Source: Hemerocallis citrina (lineage: Eukaryota > Streptophyta > Magnoliopsida > Asparagales > Asphodelaceae). From it: 64,000 bases of DNA. Where the stretch lies: the NCBI GenBank assembly GCA_017893485.1, contig CM030364.1, forward strand, positions 43,394,109-43,458,108, written 5' to 3'. This document shows positions 33,755 to 46,057 of the stretch, piece after piece. The first letter of the stretch is position 1; each line of letters opens with the position of its first letter. Under the pieces are notes generated by a model. That model had not been told where the DNA came from. It saw only the letters and a program-made list of their open reading frames with translations, and did not search any database. The position numbers were made by a program, and so were the translations under genes.

Positions 33755-35802
33755 GGTGGAGAGAAGGGTGGAAAGTGCAAAATGGCACTCAACAATATGC
33801 ACAAAACCCCTTCCCTAATTTGGGGGCAAGCCATACCTTAGGGAAGGTAGGGGTGAGGTGGAGGGAGGTGTTATGTGGTGGAGGTGTGGTGTGGGAGAGA
33901 TAGTTTCTAGTAGGGGTTTTTACTTAATCTTCTTATGCATACAAAAACCCTAGATTAAGCCTCCTAATCAAGCCCTAACCCTCTAATTAGGTTGTTATAA
34001 CAAGATAAACTCCTAGTCCAAAAATACAAAATACACAATTTGTATAATGTACTAATCGACATACTACTCGTACGTGCGCATATATGTCTGTATACCGAAA
34101 ATCTTCACATAATCCGTATAAAAATAATATAATATCGGAAATAATAATAAAATAAATTTTATTATTAGTTCGGAAGATCATGGTATCAATTTGATACAAT
34201 ACGAATGTATACTGACCGATATCTGGATACCGATAATGTCTATGAACAAACCGGGTAAAAATCACCAAAATATTCTAATTTTGAAATTAAACAAAATAAT
34301 AATAAAATAATAATAAAATAATAATTTATATGCGGTAATATCCGTCCGGGATATTACACTATACATATAGGGGAATACCCCAGATTTTTCGTGGATTTAA
34401 TTAATGAGTTTTCATGCTGTTTTTCTGACTTTGAATACAAACTTCTGGTTTCTGGCTGAACGTGTTTTCTGGATTCAAATCAGTTTTGAGCCTTGTTTTT
34501 GTGAAATACCATATGACTTGTATATATTTGCTGGATTCAGCCGGGAGTTTATTTTCTCAGATTCTTTGACGGATTGGGATTTTCATGTTTGTAGTAACGG
34601 GAATCTCAGATTTGGTGAAGTACTGTCTTGCTGTCTTGAACTAGAATTCTCGTTGTCCTGTTTTTTTGTGTGTTGCCTTTCACCCGTACATGTTTATTTT
34701 GCAACATGAACCTGTTACTTGTTTATACCATGTTATTCTTGCCTTGTTTTGTGACACGTATGTTTGTTTGATAATAATAACAAATAACCAAGTCGGGGTT
34801 AAGGAAAAGATCTAGTAGTGGACAATATAGGAGCCTGTACTCGGAAGGGGACTCGTGTTTCCCGTGTGACATGTTTACCGATCAAGTTACCGACCAAGTT
34901 AATTTCTGTTACTGATCAAGTTTACCGACCAAGTTTTGTGATCCTGTGTATACTCAAGTACATGACCTATAGAATCTAAACGTAACTTGTTTGAATGTAG
35001 AAACCATGTAGTGAAAACCGGGATGCATGAAGTGCTACCTAGATAGTAATAACTACAAGACTTGACCATGACACTTGAACATGATATGTGATTACTTGAT
35101 ACTTGATATTTGATACATGATATTTGGTACTTGTTATTTGTTACTTGTTTACCTGATACTTATTTACTTGACACCTGTTACATGTTCACCTGCTTGCAAG
35201 ATACCTGTTACCTATCACATGTTATATACACCTGTTATCTCACTACATTACTTGATTGTGTTTATGATTTGTGCTAGTTGTTTTATTTTGTTACCATGCC
35301 TATTCCATGCTATTTGTCATTCTTTCCCATGTACTTGTATCCTGCACTATAAGCGGCCCATAACTTGCATTGACAGGTGTTTTGTTTTGTTTTTTCTCTT
35401 CCTGCAATTTTGCTAAATTGCAGATTTTGGAGATCAGCTGCCAGATGAAGTTGGTGATATGAGATACTAGTTGCTAGAGATTTTGCTATATCTATTTATT
35501 TCCTGTTGCTACTTGAATAAATGTACTTGATTACTTGGATTATTTTTGTATTGGACAATATGACCGAGAGTTTTTGACTTGTTCAGATCTGGTTTATTTG
35601 AGATTAATATATTTTGTTTTAAGTAATCCTGTTGGTATTTGATTCATATATGCATGCTTGGTTGACTTTTCTTGCTTCTGACTCTGGTTTTTCTTATGAA
35701 ATGTTGTAAAGATCCTGACAGCTTATGAATAATGAAAATCATTTGCTGGGCTTAGTCACGTATCCGTATTTCGTATTCTCTTTTGGGAAGCGGGGCGTGA
35801 CA

Positions 35803-37046
35803 TTAATATTTGATGGAATCTACTAAAAATCTGACATTTGATCTTTGCTGTGAAATACGGTTAGGGCTCTTGTGATTGAATCTGGATCATTGATTGAACA
35901 ATGTTATCTGGATCCGACGGTTGCTAACGCGACCGATGGACCTGCAAAAAGTCTAAAATACCGAGGGTGAGGCTCAAGTCAGAATCAGAGAGAGAAAGAG
36001 AGTTTGAGAGAGAAACTGTTGATTATCTTCTAACTGAAGAGGGGGGAGGGTATTTATAGGCCTGAGAAACAGTACAGAAGATTGATATGATTCCATTAGA
36101 TAGACTATAAATTTCTTATCTCTTATTCGAATCTCCCCCTCAAGAGATAAACTCTTTTGTTTGGGGATAAGAGATTTGACTAACAGACCTTATGGGCTAG
36201 GTCTCTCATAGCGGGCATAATCTGTCACTTTTTATTGTCTTAAAAGAGGCCTATGTCATATAGTGGAGCCGGGAGAAGGCCGGACCTATTAAAGAGGCCC
36301 GTAATGACTAATCTGTCTGTAGAAATTTTGAGATCTGTGCTAGAATTGTACAACCCTGATTTGCTGTAATTTTTACCATCATCACTACTCGGCCATTTTT
36401 CAGTTCTTATTTTTCTTCAAATAATATAAAGATTAGCTTACGTACATATATAGTTAACAAATTTTACCAAAATATATAATTAAGACTCATGGTCTAGGCT
36501 AAAGAGTATTTTTGTATAAATTATTCGTGGGTATAGATCCGATATGAAATAATCAGCAAAATTGACATGTTGCATTTGTTTCTAGTGAAATGATTTGATT
36601 GGCCGTTTTGGCTTGAGGAGTGTAGGGCTCACAGTTGATCTTAAATTTGTATGCATTCAATCAAGTTGTGAAGAATAATAATTGATTTCTTCTGTTTTTC
36701 TCTCTTATATTTTGGCACATTACGGGGAGGCATGCAATAAGTTGTGTAGGCTATTTTCTTGTTGACTAATTACATAATTTTGGATGTCAAAAAACAAAAA
36801 AAAATTGATTTGTTCCATTGAATGCGGATTAAATAACACCCAAGAATCAAATCTTTGGTATATAATCCAACACCTCAAACCATTGTGTTAAAACCGTGTA
36901 TTGCCCGATAATAACTATGTAAATATATCATATATGAAAGATTAAGTTTCTATTATTGAGTAGCTTGATCTTTCTTTCATTACTTTCTAGGGAGATGTAA
37001 TTATCATACTATGCATTTTGGGTTTAAGTCTTGCATACTACGGTTT
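35803..37046. other. unassigned stretch between retroelements
   Basis: No coding sequence was recognised. On the minus strand a TATAAATACCCTCCCCCC (36058-36041) resembles the LTR promoters of this window, so 35803-36400 may be an old LTR fragment. The rest is AT-rich and featureless. Confidence 0.5.
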
Positions 37047-37707
37047 GATGGAAAGAGAAGACGATGAAGTGAGAAGAGATTTGAAGCGTCGCTGGTAGAA
37101 GAAGAAAGAGCCCAGTAGCAGACAGCAGCAGTGCAGTCGATTGCCACTCAGGACAGTTGACAATTATTGCCTTTTGACTTGGGGTCGGGGCATTGCAATT
37201 GACTACACCTTAGGGCAGTCAACCGATTGCAGTTGTAGTTCCAAACAGATCGGGTCTGGGTGATCTTTTTTAGCTCATCTTCCTCTCCATGTTAGATCGT
37301 ACGGTTCTTATCGTGTAGCTTTCTTTGTCGGGTATATCGAAAGATTTCTGTATCAAGATTACAACCTAGGATTGTGCTATAAACATATATATTGTAATAG
37401 CCTCCATTGATAGAGGCAAGAGCGTGTAAAGAGCAAAGAAGGGAAAAGTACTTCATTAAGAGTTCTACATTGTAAATAGCAGATTATCTTCTAGTAAGGC
37501 TTGGGAGATAGATAGATTTTTTGTTAGAGTGTTTGTAACTCCTGTATATTCTCTAGCGAATAATATCTCGGTTATTTCTCTGCCGGATTAGGTTTTGCCC
37601 AAACCGAGACAAAATTGTATGCTTTGTATGCTTGGTTTGATCTACTATTGTTTAGTCATTTGTTCGTAGTGATTGTTTGTTTCAACATCAGCAGCGAATT
37701 CCTAAAA
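37047..37707 (+). repeat. copia 5' LTR of the deleted element
   Basis: It aligns with the copy at 39093-39739. Shared blocks include CTTTGACTTGGGGTC, TCTTATCGTGTAGCTTTC and ATATTGTAATAGCCTCCAT. The first 20-30 bases diverge from TGTTGGGATATGAAGAG. Confidence 0.8.
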
Positions 37708-37773
37708 ATTGGTATTAGAGCTTCAGGTCATAAATTTTTGCCATTCAAAAGTTGTTCGAGTTCCTTGGAGAAG

Positions 37774-38355
37774 ATGACAGATCCGAGTTTCACGAAGATC
37801 AAATGGTTCGACAGTAAAGGGAGACTCATCGTAATAAAGCAAGAGAATGCAGACGATATTTGTTCAAAAGCCTTGGGTTTAATTCGAATATTTTCGACAA
37901 ATGATGTCAGATGTAGAAGTGCAGCGAGTCTGTGAGAAAGACTCAGAACTGACTACTCAGAATCGTCATTATAGGATCGGATGCCTTTTTAGATCATATA
38001 GAGAAAGTCAATTCCAAGTCATTTGAATTGAGGGCAACAAACTATAATGATCTAAAATCTTTCAACTTGACAGATTCACTACCAGTTCCATACAAGGACT
38101 TAATAAACACCATGCTAGATGGATAGTCTGCCAATAAGAAGTTTTCGGTAGCAAGTGTGATCGAGGGCTTGGAGGATAAACTTAGGAGGGGGACTCAGAA
38201 TCAGCATCTACTTCTATGAGTTGCATCAGGGTGAATGGTACTTCAAGTGGAAGGGAAAGTGTACATAATGGTAAGATCTGTTGCCACCATTGTAAAATGA
38301 TTGGGCATTACAAGAGAGAATGTCACAAGTTGTTTAATCAGAAGAGCACCTACTA
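37774..38355 (+). pseudogene. copia gag remnant with zinc knuckle
   Basis: A start at 37774 (MTDPSFTKIKWFDSKGR) opens a Gag-like reading that is lost near 37935. The zinc knuckle CHHCKMIGHYKREC (C-x2-C-x4-H-x4-C) is clear at about 38285-38326. Stops and shifts fall between them. The segment 38476-38670 may be a remnant of the protease/pre-integrase region, but I cannot show a motif. Confidence 0.75.
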
Positions 38356-39092
38356 AACTAGTGCCGCTGAATCAGGTGAAAACTTTTACTGTACTCTTGT
38401 CTCAAGTTTTATAGATGTGTATTCTGATGGTTTCTTGCATCGGGAAGTTATTTTCATATTTTCTCCGAGAGGATAATGCTTTCTACTTACAAGTCCACAG
38501 GAGATCGTTGTATGAAAATGGTGATTGGTGAGATTTGTGAAGTAATGGGTGAGAGAACAGTTGAGCTGGAGACGTTAGATGGAAAGGGGTACACACCAAA
38601 GGACATCGTGCATATTCTTTTGTTGAAACATCTTTGGGAACTCCGAAAGTGCGGGACTACAGGTACATAGCTCAAGGTAGAGTTCTATCAATTTGGGATT
38701 GTCATCGCAAGGTGATGAAGGGAAGAAGGGGTGTTCAGCACGTGGGATCGAAAAAACTCGGTCGAGTGTTTTGAAGCCCATAATTCCTAAAGCATTTTCT
38801 AATATGTCGTCACTAGAATCACTGAAGCAAGATCTTGACATTCGAATAGCGTCGGGAGGTGGAGAGTGCCTCAGGATAGGTGGAGTTTGTCTGAAGGGCG
38901 GTGCCTCCGTGTTAACGCCTACTGGGGTATGCCCTTGAAGGAACATACTATTGAAGAAATAAAGGTGAAGATAGATTCAACTAGTAGAAGAAGTCACTGA
39001 ACCAGATTCATTTACAAGAGGAGAATGAAACAGTCTAGAGGAGATTAGTCACATAGTGTTTGAATTAAGAGTATGCAATCCAAGGTGGAGAT

Positions 39093-39739
39093 TGTTGGGA
39101 TATGAAGAGTAGGTGAAGAAGAAGAAAGGGTAGCAGCAACAGGCAGCACAACAGCAGTGAGTGGTAGCAGTAGTGCGGTCGACTGACCCCTAAGGCAGTC
39201 GACTACTATTGCCCTTTGACTTGGGGTCAGGCCATTGCAATCAAATGCATCTTAGGGCAGTCGACTGACGATGGCTGTAGCTGCAAACGAGCCACGCCTG
39301 GGTGATCTGTTTTGAACCCATATTCCTCTCTAGGTTGGATCATACGGTTCTTATCGTGTAGCTTTCTTTGCTGGGTATACCGGACGATTATTGTATCAAG
39401 ACTACAACCTAGGGTTTCTCTAAATCTCTATATATTGTAATAGCCTCCATAGATAGAGGCAGGAACCTGTAAAGAGCAAAGGAGAGAAAGTACTTTATCG
39501 AGAGTTCTTCATTGTAAACAGCAGATTATCTTCTAGTGAGACTTGAGAGATAGGTTCTTTGTGAGGGTGTTTGTAACTCTGATATATTCTCTAGTGAATA
39601 ATATCTCAGTTATTTCAACCCCAGATTAGGGCTCACCCAAACCGGGACAAAATTGTGTGCTTTGTGTGCGTAGTTTGATCTACTATTGCTTGGTGGTTTG
39701 TTCGTAGTGATCGTTGTTGCAAACAGAGAATTCCTTACA
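39093..39739 (+). repeat. copia 3' LTR of the deleted element
   Basis: It begins TGTTGGGATATGAAGAG after the polypurine tract and ends TTCCTTACA. Confidence 0.85.
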
Positions 39740-39949
39740 ATGCCCAGATTGTTGGATGTGATCCAATAGTCATGGTAAGGAGCTCCAAAGACTCTAGGAT
39801 GTGCGCACCATGAGAGGTCCCTAGTTCTAAGCATTAGGAAGTGAAGACTCGGGGTTTCAGCATGTATCAGAACCATTTGCTCGTTTTCTTTCTTATGTTT
39901 TTTTTCTTCTCCTTTTTAACGCATACATTGTTGTAAATATGATTGAAAT
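39740..39949. other. short unique flank between two copia elements
   Basis: An open frame on the minus strand crosses into the LTR and resembles no family I know. Some of this DNA may be the ancestral 3' flank of the NPF gene, since the copia target duplication AGTTA joins it to 61269. Confidence 0.45.
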
Positions 39950-39954
39950 AGTTA

Positions 39955-40094
39955 TGTTAGATATTGTATTATGTTTAGTCCCATATCGGGTTATGTATCT
40001 GTTTAGTATTTAGTTTCCTCCTATATATAGGACACATTGTGTTCAGTTATAATCAATCCAATAATATTTCTCAATCTCTCTGTTAACCTTATCA
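39955..40094 (+). repeat. copia 5' LTR, 140 bp
   Basis: It starts TGTTAGATATTG and ends CTTATCA directly before the primer-binding site. A TATATATA stretch at 40022-40029 is a likely TATA box. Confidence 0.9.
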
Positions 40095-40107
40095 TGGTAT
40101 CAGAGCC
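40095..40107 (+). promoter_or_regulatory. copia primer-binding site
   Basis: TGGTATCAGAGCC, a tRNA-Met complement, adjoins the LTR. Confidence 0.92.
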
Positions 40108-40841
40108 ATAATTCTAAATTTCTTATTCTCTCACTAATCCTTAACCCTAATTACACAAAAATCCTATCTCAATCAAATCTCAAAACCCTAATCCTCTTCT
40201 CCCTCTATCAACAGCTGCCATCCCACCAAACAAACCAACTCCGACGAACCTCTCAAGCAACAGCAACCACCTTCGACATCACATCCCCAAGAACCCATCG
40301 TCGACACCCACCCACTTCGACTACGACACCCATCAACTTCAGCAAATTCGAAACTCACCGACTCTGACTGTGAAACCGCACCCTTCGACTCCAATAACCG
40401 ACATTCACCAATTGACGACCTCCCAACTCCCAACTTCCCTACCCCGCTGCCACCTCGATTTCCCTAATTATCCTACCCTAATCCTATTTTCCTCTAAACC
40501 CTACCCACACCTACCCAATCGACCTGTTTAAAACCCAAACCCTACCTGCACCCACCCTACCCGACCCGCAACTCCCAAGAAAGAAAGAAAAAAAAACCCG
40601 AAATCCAAACCCGTCTTCACACCAAACCTGAAACCCAAATATGTTTTCGGTTAAAAAAGAAAAATTCCAAACCCATACCCAATATCCTAACCCAATACAC
40701 ATCAAAATCTAAATCCAAATCCAAACTCCTTACCCTAACCCTACCTCTCTTTCCTCTTGCTCGTCTGTTGCTGTCGACCGCTGATTGTCACCGCCATCGC
40801 AGTTCGCCATGGTTAGTTGTCATAATTCAAAAAAAAGGAGA

Positions 40842-40888
<47 letters not shown>

Positions 40889-41130
40889 CAGGTACTTCTC
40901 CAATGGAATCTCAATCCCGGCACCAGCAACATCTCCATCCTTATTTTCACCCCTGTCACGGCAACACCGGTCTCATTCCTCCTCACCGTACTTCTTTCCA
41001 TACATCTTTGGCCATGACAGTCACTCAAGCCTTGCTATCTCCTGCTGATTAGGCTCATTTTCAGCATCGCCTTGCTCAGCTGGAACTCCAGCTCTTGGGT
41101 CAGTCTGTCACTGCTGGTTCCTCTCTCCTA
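40108..41130 (+). other. degenerate copia leader and gag region
   Basis: Pyrimidine-rich sequence full of AACCCTAA-like words, then a (TA)n tract at 40842-40884, then a short Gag-tail-like reading (HRLAQLELQLLGQ near 41063-41100). No capsid domain is recognisable, so gag is mostly deleted or eroded. Confidence 0.6.
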
Positions 41131-41700
41131 CTTTCTCTATTATTCCGGGTATGAGTTTTTCATGGATTTTAAATTCAGGTGCATCACATCATCTTACTAG
41201 TAATTACACACTGCTCAACATTAGCACTGCACTTCTCTCTCACTCTCCATCCCCACACATAGCCGATGGCTCCTAACTTCTCACCACACAATCGTGGTCT
41301 ATTAGCTCTCCCCCACTCACATTGTCTTATGTTCTTTATGCTCCTCATTTATCCCTAAACTTTATTTCCATTAGTGTGTTGTATGATAGTGGTCTTGTCA
41401 TTACATTTGATTCTTTAGGTTGTTCTATTATCGATTCACACACTGGTCAGGTGTTTGGGCGTGCTAGGCATGGTCGTCTATATCATCTAGATTTTCTACA
41501 TGCACATACATCTCATTTTAATTTTGCTGGTGTTGTGTTCTCTGAAGCTGATCTGTGGTACAAACGTTTAAGTCATATTAGTGAGTCTCGACTCAAGACT
41601 TTAGCACGTAGTGGTGGTCCTCTTTCTTTTACACATTTGTCTGATTGTTAGGGTTATCATTTGGCCAAGTACATAGCACTTCCGTTTAACAACAAAAGCA
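41130..41700 (+). pseudogene. copia protease (catalytic Asp lost) and GAG-pre-integrase
   Basis: The protease site reads WILNSGASHHLT, where the family has WILDSGAS; the codon at 41172-41174 is AAT, so the catalytic Asp is replaced by Asn (one G-to-A change). A stop follows near 41276. The pre-integrase block continues with LSYVLYAPHLSLNFISIS, GRLYHLDF and LWYKRLSHISESRLKTL, ending in a stop near 41650. Confidence 0.88.
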
Positions 41701-41889
41701 CTTCTTAAACAACCCGTTCTTTTCACCTTGTTCATTCTGACATATGGGGAATATCTCCTACTCCTTCTCACAAAAGGTTATCTCTATTTTGTTAGTTTCA
41801 TCGATCTTTATTAGATTCACATGGGTGTTTCTTATGCACCAACGCTCTGAGATACTTGACATTTACCAGTACTTTACGACCGTGGTTCA

Positions 41890-42320
41890 CATTTAGTTTG
41901 AAGTGCATATCAAAATCTTTCGCTCAGATGGTGCCCGTGAGTACACTTCCGCTGCTATGAGATCGATCATTCACTCTCATGGTACACTTTTTCAGCAATC
42001 ATGCCTTCACACGCATGAGAGGAATGGTTTAGCTGAACGTAAGCATCGTCACATCCTTGAGACGGCTTCCTCTCTTCTACTCTCCTTTTTTGTTCCTCGT
42101 TCTTTCTGGGCTGAAGCAATCATGACGTCTGTCAGTCTCATTAACATCACTCTCTCGTCTGCCTTATCTGGCACATCACATTTTGAGGCTTTCGTCACTC
42201 ACCACCGAACTACATTATGCTCTGTACCATTAGGTGCATCTGTTATGTCCTTCTCCCTCCCATTGAGTGCACGAAACTCACTGCTCAAGCTGCTAAGTGT
42301 GTTCACCTAGGTCTCAGTCC
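41890..42320 (+). pseudogene. copia integrase core remnant
   Basis: The second Asp block reads IKIFRSDGAREYTS and the Glu block HERNGLAERKHRHILETA, followed by SFFVPRSFWAEAIMT. The first Asp block survives poorly (HSDIWGISPTPS near 41740). Stops separate the parts. The DDE core would have inserted the element. Confidence 0.88.
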
Positions 42321-42840
42321 AGAACATAAAGGATATTATTGTTTTGATCTTGTGGCGGGTCGTATTTGTATTTCTTGACATATCTCCTTTGTGGAAGACT
42401 CTCCCTATAACTTGACCTCTCCTGAGGATGCTAGTTTTGTCGATTCCATAGTAGTTGGGCCTATCTCCCCGACTATACTTTCACGCATTCTATATGATCA
42501 CACTCCTTTAGCTCTTTTTCCATCTCATACTGACGTTCCACCTATTTTTCCTCTTACGGAGACACCACCTGCATCCCCACAGCATCCTGCACCTTCACTA
42601 CATGCATCCCCACAACGGCATGCACCCACTCCACCTGTCTCACCCCCACACACTGCACATCCTCTACTGGTCCGTCAGTTTACACGTTCTACCTCCGGCA
42701 TCCCACCGACGCGTTACACTTGATGCCACTAGTCCTTCTGACCAGTTTGGCTTTGCCACCCTTGCATCCTACTCACCACAGTTTCTTGCATATCTCACTG
42801 CTATACACTCCACACGTGAGCCTATAACCTATCAGGAAGC
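42320..42840 (+). other. copia integrase C-terminal and proline-rich linker
   Basis: After ECTKLTAQAAKCV-like sequence in a broken frame, the linker is Pro/Ser/His-rich (PPASPQHPAPSLHASPQ at about 42550-42610), as is common between copia integrase and RT. It carries no catalytic motif. Confidence 0.6.
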
Positions 42841-43631
42841 TATTCAATTTTCTGAGTGACGAGAAGCTATTACAGAGGAGTTCTGTGCATTTGATCAGAC
42901 TAGCACTTAGGATATTGTTCCACTGCTTGTGGGCGTCCAGCCAGTTAACTACAAGTGGATCTTCAAGGTCAAATATCGACCTGATGGCTCCATTGAGCGG
43001 CACAAGGCTCGTCTAGTTGCCCATGGATTTACTCAGGAGCATAGCATTGATTATGGTGAGACTTTTGCCTCAGTTGCACATATGACTACAGTTCACACTC
43101 TCCTTGTCGTTGCCTCTTTTCGTCAGTGGCTGTTATATCAGATGGATGTGAAGAATGCATTTCTTTATAGTACCTTATCTGAGGCTGTTTATATGCATCA
43201 TCCTTATGGCCTTACCACTCCTCCTCGTCATGTTTGCCATCTCTGTCGAGCTATAAATGACCTAAAATAAGCCCCTCGAGCTTGGTTTGAGTGTTTTTGC
43301 TACGTCATCACTCGGGCTGGTTTCTGTCAGAGTTTACAGGATCATTCTATGTTTATGCGGTCATCTCCGCAGAGAAGGGTAATTCTTTTATTATATGTTG
43401 ATGATATGATTATTAATGGAGATGATTCCACAGGCATTACATCTGCACAGAAATACCTTCACCAGCAGTTCCATATGAAAGAACTTGGCAGATTACGCTA
43501 CTTTCTGGGTCTAGAGATTGCCTATAAATCTCGGAGCATCCTTATTTCTCAACAGAAATACACATTAGATATTATCTCTGTTGTATGTCTCTCTGAAAGT
43601 CGATCAGCTGATACTCCGTTAGAGCTTCAAG
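42840..43631 (+). pseudogene. copia reverse transcriptase, first part
   Basis: RVT_2 blocks are clear: VNYKWIFKVKYRPDGSIER, KARLVAHGFTQEHSIDYGET, YQMDVKNAFLYSTL and, after an in-frame TAA in the usual LKQAPRAW, the catalytic LLYVDDMIINGDD and MKELGRLRYFLGLEI. The reading runs up to LELQ, where the solo LTR is inserted. At least two stops are present. Confidence 0.93.
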
Positions 43632-44488
43632 TGTAACACCCCGCAAAATTAGAAATGACAATTTTGCCCTCGTGTGTTACGCAAGTGTATTTTGTACCGT
43701 TACGAGTAATATCCGTAACGTGTTCCCTACGTATTTTGGATTTCGTCTATTTATGTATTTCTCGTCTTCTCAAAATTTATTTTATCCTATTTGAGCCAAC
43801 TCAAATATAAAATTCCAATCTCTGTGTTTTTACGTGCTTTACACGTGTTATCGATGCACGTATCGATTATATATTTTCCACCGCTCGTGTAATATTTTCT
43901 ATGTGTTTCAAATATTTATTTAATGATGCGTTCGAATTCGTTTATAAATGGAAATTCATTTTCCTCCTATTTTGATTAAAATATCTTTATACATGTGGTG
44001 CACGTGTTTTTCTGTGTATGCATTGATTACACTACGGTATATGTATAATAAAATATATTTTCGTACGTTTCATTTCAATTACTTATAAATATTTTCCCAT
44101 CGATAAAATCAATCTTGTATTTACATATTTATTTTACGTGCGACGCACGTGTTGGCAGTGCACGTATTAGTTTGCATTATCTTTTAAAATAAAATTTCAT
44201 GAAGTATGTGTGTGTGTGTCTATTTTATTCATGCATGAAAACTATAATTTTTAATTAAAGTAATTTTATATGCATATTATATATATATAAACATATGTTT
44301 TAAATTAAATAATTAATTAATTTTGTGAAGTTGACACAAAGTACGTGCACATGCACACGTGCGTTGTGCACACCTCAAAGATAGGCCAGCTGTTTTGGGA
44401 TGGAGGGAAAAAGGAATGCTTTTGAATTTAATGAGTGGATTAGTGGGTTGTATTAGTGGGGGGTAGTTAATATAACTACTCAATTACT

Positions 44489-44496
44489 TATATAAA
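44489..44496 (+). promoter_or_regulatory. TATA box of the solo LTR
   Basis: TATATAAACACCCCC, the same C-rich context as in the other chromovirus LTRs. Confidence 0.6.
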
Positions 44497-44602
44497 CACC
44501 CCCTAATCTTCACTCTCTCCTCATCTCTCCCTTCTTTTCCTTCTCTACCCATTTCCGAAATCAAATCCAGCCAAATCATTTTTGCTTTCTCCACCTACTC
44601 AC

Positions 44603-44607
<5 letters not shown>

Positions 44608-44690
<83 letters not shown>
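44608..44690. repeat. (TA)n microsatellite
   Basis: About 80 bp of TA dinucleotide downstream of the TATA box in the solo LTR. Confidence 0.95.
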
Positions 44691-44691
<1 letters not shown>

Positions 44692-45369
44692 CTTATAAAC
44701 TATTGAGATCAGAGAAGGCTTTCGGGAGGAGTTGCTGACTTAGGATTTTTGCCTTGGTGTGCGAATTTCGAGGCAGAGTGAGGCTTCTTTTGGGGTTCAA
44801 TTGCTAAGAAATCAATACTTCTTTGGGTGGGTGTTTCTTAAATCCTTTCTAATTTATGAGTATGATGCATGCTAGTTGATATATGGTTTAGTTGTTAAAT
44901 TTCGATTGGTAGAATGAATGTAGATTTCATGATCTTATTTTAAGTGTGCCATGAAAGAATATCTATTTTAACGAACCATGCTAATTTGATAATTTTGCTT
45001 AGTGAATGGCTTAGTTGTTATCTAAATTATGTGGCGATGATGTGATATGAAAGAAATAGTCTCACTAAGTGTATCTTTTAGGAGTATAAGAAATTTTATA
45101 AAGAAGCATTGATGAGAGACAACATTTTATTTGAAAGATTGATAATATATTTTCTTTAATACAAGTTGGAAGAAAGATTTTATTATATTGCGAAAAATGA
45201 GAAATTTGTGAATTTAAAAACATGTACTATACTGTAATTTTGAAAGAAAATAGTCTAGAAATGAATTAGATTTTTGAATGGTACAAATTGGTTGAGTAAT
45301 AGAATTTTGTAAAGGAAATTCATAAACTAACAAGAAGTATAAACTAATTTCAACTATTACTTATAACAG

Positions 45370-45632
45370 AGAGTGGGTTTGGGAATACTGGTTCTCGGCG
45401 TGGGTTTAAGGCTCTGTGAACAGTGCCGTTGGTCTTGGGTTCGAGTCTTGAAGAGGCTTTATTTTTATTAAATTTGATTTTTGTGAACCAAATCACCGAA
45501 GACCCTTACAAAAGGCTTTCGGGTCCTTCTTTAATCACTAGCCGTTGTTGGGTTTCTTGGTCTTCGGGTGTGGTTTAGGTCGGTTACTGTAGCTACACGT
45601 AGGGCCTGGGTTTGAATCCGACCATTGCCTTT
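45370..45632 (+). other. paired tRNA-like modules in the solo LTR
   Basis: Two B-box-like words, GGGTTCGAGTC (45437-45447) and GGGTTTGAATCC (45608-45619), each follow a candidate A-box stretch. The second module keeps TTACTGTAGCTAC, the hairpin word seen in module 2 of the chromovirus LTR. Same strand as the LTR. Confidence 0.45.
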
Positions 45633-46057
45633 AGTTTTTGTTTTGACATTTTTATTGTATTAGAGTTTTTCAAGAGTATAAAATAGGAAGAAAAAAATCC
45701 TATTATTCCTCTAAAATTATTTAGACTTTGTAAAAATTATTTCCACAATATTTTGACATATTTTGTGAGAATTGAAGGTGATTTTTATATTAAAACAATA
45801 AGATAGTTGTTGGAATCTAGAGGCTAGGAGAGATCCTTAGAAACCGGCATTTATGATTAATGTGAATTTGAGGGCTAACCAGTGTGGGTTGAGCATCTCT
45901 TGAGAAGTAGCCAGGTTGGGCTGACTGTCTCTTTTGTTTGGTTTAAGTCCGGTAGGGTAAACTAGCTATAGGTTGTGATGATTTTTCTAAAAAAAACTAA
46001 AAACTTAAGGACAAGCACTATAGTGGAGATGTGATGAAAGTAAGAGAAAAACGCAAG

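Larger units (their letters stand above)
30017..34358 (-). mobile_element. 4.3-kb solo LTR, target duplication CTATA
   Basis: Termini are TGTAGCGCTCCGG and CCGGGATATTACA; a perfect 5-bp CTATA duplication stands at 30012-30016 and 34359-34363, and the host LTR is continuous across it (compare 27050-27080). On the minus strand it has TATAAATACCCCC near 33754, in the same context as the chromovirus LTR, so it is likely a related chromovirus solo LTR. It holds several tandem repeats and no coding domain. Confidence 0.88.
37047..39739 (+). mobile_element. internally deleted Ty1/copia element
   Basis: LTRs of about 650 bp lie at roughly 37047-37707 and 39093-39739. The first is followed by TTGGTATTAGAGC (37709-37721), a slightly mutated tRNA-Met primer-binding site, and the second is preceded by the polypurine tract CCAAGGTGGAGAT. 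The interior is only about 1.4 kb and holds a gag remnant with a zinc knuckle, while integrase and RT are missing. No clear 5-bp target duplication is seen and the left LTR start is mutated or truncated. Confidence 0.85.

Noticed and set aside
36041..36058. TATA box as promoter of a host gene on the minus strand
   Set aside because: No coding sequence follows downstream (toward lower coordinates); the C-rich context matches LTR promoters.
39610..39876. 88-codon minus-strand frame as a host gene exon
   Set aside because: It runs into the copia LTR and resembles no family I recognise.
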